A stretch of 64,000 nt of DNA from Antiquaquibacter oligotrophicus (lineage in GTDB: Bacteria > Actinomycetota > Actinomycetes > Actinomycetales > Microbacteriaceae). Every line of letters begins with the position of its first letter. Positions within the stretch are counted from its first letter, which is position 1. The stretch covers positions 2,294,001 through 2,358,000 of the forward strand of contig NZ_CP085036.1 in the NCBI RefSeq assembly GCF_020535405.1. Direction: 5' to 3'. Shown here piece after piece: positions 61,297 through 64,000 of the stretch. The notes beneath the pieces were generated by a model. It was not told the origin of the DNA and searched no databases. It saw only the letters and a program-made list of their open reading frames with translations. A program made the position numbers and the translations under genes.

Positions 61297-61438
61297 AAGA
61301 AATCACGGAGTCGAGGCTAGGTGCCTTCCTCGCACGTGTCAAGGCGGCGGCCAACCGCGGTAGTTTGCGCATGTCGCGGCCGATCCGTAGCGCCGCACGT
61401 TGCGCAAAGTACCGCGCAAGTCGGATGTGGGACCTGAG

Positions 61439-61987
61439 CTACCCGGGGAGGTAGCCCTTGTGCCAGTCGCCGTCGATGAGCGTGAACTCGGTGCGACGGG
61501 ATGCGGCGTTCGGATCGCCCTCCCAGAACGTGAGCCGATGCGGGCGCACGAGGAAGCCAACCCAGGTCTCGGGCGGCTGGAGAGACTCCGGGTCATCCGT
61601 GAAGGATGCCCACCGCGCACGCCGCTCCTCGGCGGGAAGTTGCGCGTTCTCGGCGTCGTTGAGCCACGCGAGCTGCTTGAGGTACGGCGAGCGTGCGCGG
61701 TAGGCGCGAGCCTGCTCGTCGAAGGGCGCGAGTTCGGCTACCCCGAGCACAACGAGCTGGCGCGTGAAGTCGGGCCACAGGAGCGTGAGGGCCACCCGCG
61801 GGTCCTCCGCGAGTTGCTCGACCTTGCGCGAGCGCGAGTCGGTGTGGAAGTAGAAGCCGTGCTCGTCGAACTCGCTGAGCAGCAGGGTGCGGGCATCCGG
61901 TTCGGCCGTTGAGAGTGTCATTCGTGGCCGGTTCGGGTCGTCGTTGGCGGGCAACCACTCAACGAGCTTCGACCAGTGCTCGCTCAC
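61439..61987 (-). CDS. Pyridoxamine 5'-phosphate oxidase-family flavoprotein
   Basis: The 182-aa protein has the PNPOx split barrel: PNRPRMTLSTAEPDARTLLL, FYFHTDSRSRKVEQLAEDPR, LLWPDFTRQLVVLGVAELAP and, near the C-terminus, TWVGFLVRPHRLTFWEGDPN with the FMN/PLP-binding residues. Slightly shorter than PdxH (~210 aa), so either PdxH or a related FMN oxidase. The GTG start overlaps the creatininase-family stop (GTGA). It is the last gene of a three-gene operon. Confidence 0.85.
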   Translation of the reverse strand: MSEHWSKLVEWLPANDDPNRPRMTLSTAEPDARTLLLSEFDEHGFYFHTDSRSRKVEQLAEDPRVALTLLWPDFTRQLVVLGVAELAPFDEQARAYRARSPYLKQLAWLNDAENAQLPAEERRARWASFTDDPESLQPPETWVGFLVRPHRLTFWEGDPNAASRRTEFTLIDGDWHKGYLPG

Positions 61988-62745
61988 AGTTCGCCTCCGG
62001 GCGCGTGGCGGAATCGCGCGATCTCCTCGAGCGCCGCCACTCCTTTGGCGACGGATGCTGCGACCAACGCCGCGCCCTCTGCGGCGTTCGCCGTGGTGGG
62101 GTCGCCCACCACTCCAGAGGCACCGAAGTCGTTCGACACCCACCCGAACGAGACGGACCCGCCGTTGAACTTCACCTGATCGAACTCGGCGAGATGGTCT
62201 GGCACCCACCGCTCGGCGTCGTCGAGGGAGACGAGTTCCGGGCGCAGAGCCATGATGATCGACGTTTCGCCGTGTCCGCCGTGGATGCCGAACCCCGCCT
62301 CGGTGTCACCCGCGGGCACCGAGGCGTTCATGAGGAATGTGCGCAGGCCCGTGCGGCGACGGATCTCACGTAGCGCTACCTGGATGAGCGCGATGTTGCC
62401 GCCGTGCCCGTTGAAGAACACAAGGGTGCGCGCGGGGGTTTTCGCAACCGACTCACCGATCTCGATGACCGTGCGCATGAGGGTTTCCCACCCGATCCAG
62501 ACCGTGCCGACGGCCCAGTCGTGCTCGTCGGACTTGGTGAAGGCGAGCGGGGGGAGGAGCCAGACATCCTGGTCACTGGCGTCGGCGATGCGCCTCGAGA
62601 ACTCGTCGGCCATGATGAGGTCCGTCGACAGTGGCAGGTGCGGGCCGTGATGTTCGATCGAGCCGACCGGAAGCATGACGATCGACTCCGGGGTGAGTGT
62701 CGTGGCGACCGCGGGGCCCGGTAGATCGGTGAGAAGACGAATCAC
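61984..62745 (-). CDS. Creatininase-family amidohydrolase
   Basis: The 253-aa protein has the metal site pattern LPVGSIEHHGPHLPLSTDLI (Glu, His, Asp), VFFNGHGGNIALIQVALREI, and GIHGGHGETSIIMALRPELV. Family members open cyclic ureides or amides (creatinine, and the mycofactocin MftE and FAPy-type enzymes). GTG overlaps the stop of the FAD oxidase gene; PNPOx follows, again by overlap. With two redox enzymes in one operon, action on an oxidised cyclic amide is plausible; the substrate is unknown. Confidence 0.87.
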   Translation of the reverse strand: MIRLLTDLPGPAVATTLTPESIVMLPVGSIEHHGPHLPLSTDLIMADEFSRRIADASDQDVWLLPPLAFTKSDEHDWAVGTVWIGWETLMRTVIEIGESVAKTPARTLVFFNGHGGNIALIQVALREIRRRTGLRTFLMNASVPAGDTEAGFGIHGGHGETSIIMALRPELVSLDDAERWVPDHLAEFDQVKFNGGSVSFGWVSNDFGASGVVGDPTTANAAEGAALVAASVAKGVAALEEIARFRHAPGGEL

Positions 62746-63998
62746 ACCTGGCTCCCCGTGGCGACCGCGGGTTTGGCCTGCAGCTTGCCGGGGTTGAGCA
62801 GGTTCTCGGGGTCGGTCGTTTTTGCGAGCTCCGCTGTGCGCTCGGGCTCGTAGTCGACGAACCACTGGTGCGGGTTGTGGAAGCCGACGCCGAGGGCGGC
62901 GAGCTTCTCGAAGCCCGCCCACACGTCATCCGCCGTCGTATACGTGCCAGCGAGCATGCCGATCGGGCGGCCTTTCTGCGCTTCGATGTGGAGCATGCCG
63001 CCAGGGTAGACCGCGTGCACCTCGTCGATGCGATCGACGAGCGCGTCGCCGGCGACCTCCACGTGGAAGTAAGTGTTGGGGTAGGCCTTCTGGAGCCATT
63101 CGATGGGGTGGTTGTAGCTCATCATCGAGAGTTTCATGGATTCCTGGGCGCCCTCGCGGACGTCCTCGACGCGGCCACCGGCACCCTCGACGAGAGCCGT
63201 CGCGGCCTCGAGGGATTCGGCATCCAGGATCGCCCGCAGGGATGCGCGCCCCGCCGGGATTGCGGGGTTGGCGGGAAGCGCCTCCGCGAGTGTCGGGAGG
63301 TCGGCGGAGACCAGTCGCGGTGTGGGCTCGAGGTCGGCGAAGGGGCGGATGACCGACAGCGCTTGCTCGAAGGTGTCGAAGCTCGCGTAGAAGGCCCGCC
63401 AGTCCTGCAGCGGCTCGAGGGCGACCGTCACCGTCGCGATGATGCCGGCGGTGCCGTAGTTGTGGATGTAGGGCTCGGTGTCCTTGCCCTCGAGGTGGAG
63501 GAGCGTGGCATCCGGAACCGCGTGGACCACGTCGAGGGCGAGCACGAAGTCCTCGTGCAGCATGCCGTGCTTGATCGAGCCCGTTCCCCCCGAACCTCCC
63601 GAGACGAAGCCCCCGATGGTCGAGTTCGCCGTCGACGGATACATCAGAACCTGCTGGTTCGCCTTGCCGGCCGCGAGCTCGATCGACACGAGGGTCGCAC
63701 CGGCCTCGGCCACGAGGTACCCGTCGCCGACCTCGAGGATCTTGCGTGCGCGCGACGTGTCGAGCACGAGACCCCCTTCGAAGGGGATCGCCTGTCCGTA
63801 GTTGCCCGTGCCCTTGCCTCGCGGCGTGATCGGTACACCGTGGCGCACCGCCGCCGCGACGGTTGCCGCGATGAGCTCGGACGACGGGGGGTAGGCGACG
63901 ATGTCGGCAAGGCCGAGCGGAAGCTGCTCGCTGATGACGGGGGACAGTCGCGCCCCGTCGATGGATGCCCGCTCCCGGGCCGCGAGGTCGGTGCTCAC
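62742..63998 (-). CDS. FAD-binding oxidoreductase (GlcD/D-lactate dehydrogenase type)
   Basis: The 418-aa protein has a PCMH-type FAD domain (VAYPPSSELIAATVAAAVRH, ITPRGKGTGNYGQAIPFEGG, GGFVSGGSGGTGSIKHGMLH) and a FAD-oxidase C-terminal domain ending DPENLLNPGKLQAK. Such enzymes oxidise 2-hydroxy acids such as glycolate, or cyclic amino-alcohol compounds. The GTG at 63998 is 2 nt from the window edge, so the true start could lie further upstream. First visible gene of the operon with the creatininase-family and PNPOx genes. Confidence 0.88.
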   Translation of the reverse strand: MSTDLAARERASIDGARLSPVISEQLPLGLADIVAYPPSSELIAATVAAAVRHGVPITPRGKGTGNYGQAIPFEGGLVLDTSRARKILEVGDGYLVAEAGATLVSIELAAGKANQQVLMYPSTANSTIGGFVSGGSGGTGSIKHGMLHEDFVLALDVVHAVPDATLLHLEGKDTEPYIHNYGTAGIIATVTVALEPLQDWRAFYASFDTFEQALSVIRPFADLEPTPRLVSADLPTLAEALPANPAIPAGRASLRAILDAESLEAATALVEGAGGRVEDVREGAQESMKLSMMSYNHPIEWLQKAYPNTYFHVEVAGDALVDRIDEVHAVYPGGMLHIEAQKGRPIGMLAGTYTTADDVWAGFEKLAALGVGFHNPHQWFVDYEPERTAELAKTTDPENLLNPGKLQAKPAVATGSQV

Positions 63999-64000
63999 CG

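Overview
The window reads as chromosomal DNA of a high-GC actinobacterium, most likely a member of the Microbacteriaceae. That placement is an inference from GC-rich coding with many GTG and TTG starts, tight ATGA/GTGA gene overlaps, an LAATG sortase-type surface protein, CWB2 cell-wall repeats, an F420-type nitroreductase-fold protein and the MMPL/YhgE pair. I see no tRNA, rRNA, CRISPR array, prophage or insertion sequence.

Layout. 1-5.4 kb: a TetR regulator (cut by the window edge), an MMPL exporter carrying a degenerate ABC-type ATPase domain, and a YhgE/Pip protein. 5.4-8.9 kb: a LysR regulator divergent from a membrane/FAD-oxidoreductase fusion. 9-13 kb: a DM13 protein, CorA and the trehalose pair otsA-otsB. 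13.1-19.2 kb: an Mrp Na+/H+ antiporter operon with MrpB fused to MrpA. 19.2-24.4 kb: ilvD, ilvB, ilvN and ilvC, closed by a strong terminator. 24.6-26.2 kb: a sortase-type surface protein and an F420-type protein. 26.3-31.5 kb: molybdate uptake (mopI-modABC), then an acetamidase/formamidase and an AtzH-amidase fusion.

31.8-64 kb is dominated by purine-ring nitrogen scavenging. It encodes guanine deaminase, urate oxidase, HIU hydrolase, OHCU decarboxylase, allantoinase, an allantoate amidohydrolase and a PucG-type ureidoglycine/glyoxylate aminotransferase. Together these would take guanine-derived urate through allantoin to glyoxylate and ammonia. No xanthine dehydrogenase is present here, although molybdate uptake and a MocA-like nucleotidyltransferase are. 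Two paralogous 2-oxoglutarate/Fe(II) oxygenases sit in the same region, one heading an operon with a NitT/TauT-type ABC transporter, an enolase-superfamily enzyme and a SnoaL-like protein. Sites matching the actinobacterial GlnR consensus (GTnAC-n6-GTnAC) precede urate oxidase and both oxygenase genes, so this looks like a nitrogen-limitation regulon.

Inside the purine region lie two blocks of surface/secreted genes: 43.4-47.9 kb (a secreted pair and a 978-aa CWB2/beta-helix protein) and 49.4-53.9 kb. The second resembles a decaying polymorphic-toxin locus: a Ca-binding-repeat membrane protein, the secreted N-terminus of a toxin-type protein joined out of frame to a toxin tip, and several toxin-tail/immunity cassettes. 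The evidence includes TTGA/ATGA couplings, a 59-bp duplication and a broken immunity gene. It is visibly AT-richer than its surroundings. The right end (58.4-64 kb) holds an orphan solute-binding lipoprotein, an ABC-F protein with a possible attenuator leader, and an operon of a GlcD-like FAD oxidase, a creatininase-family amidohydrolase and a PNPOx-family protein.
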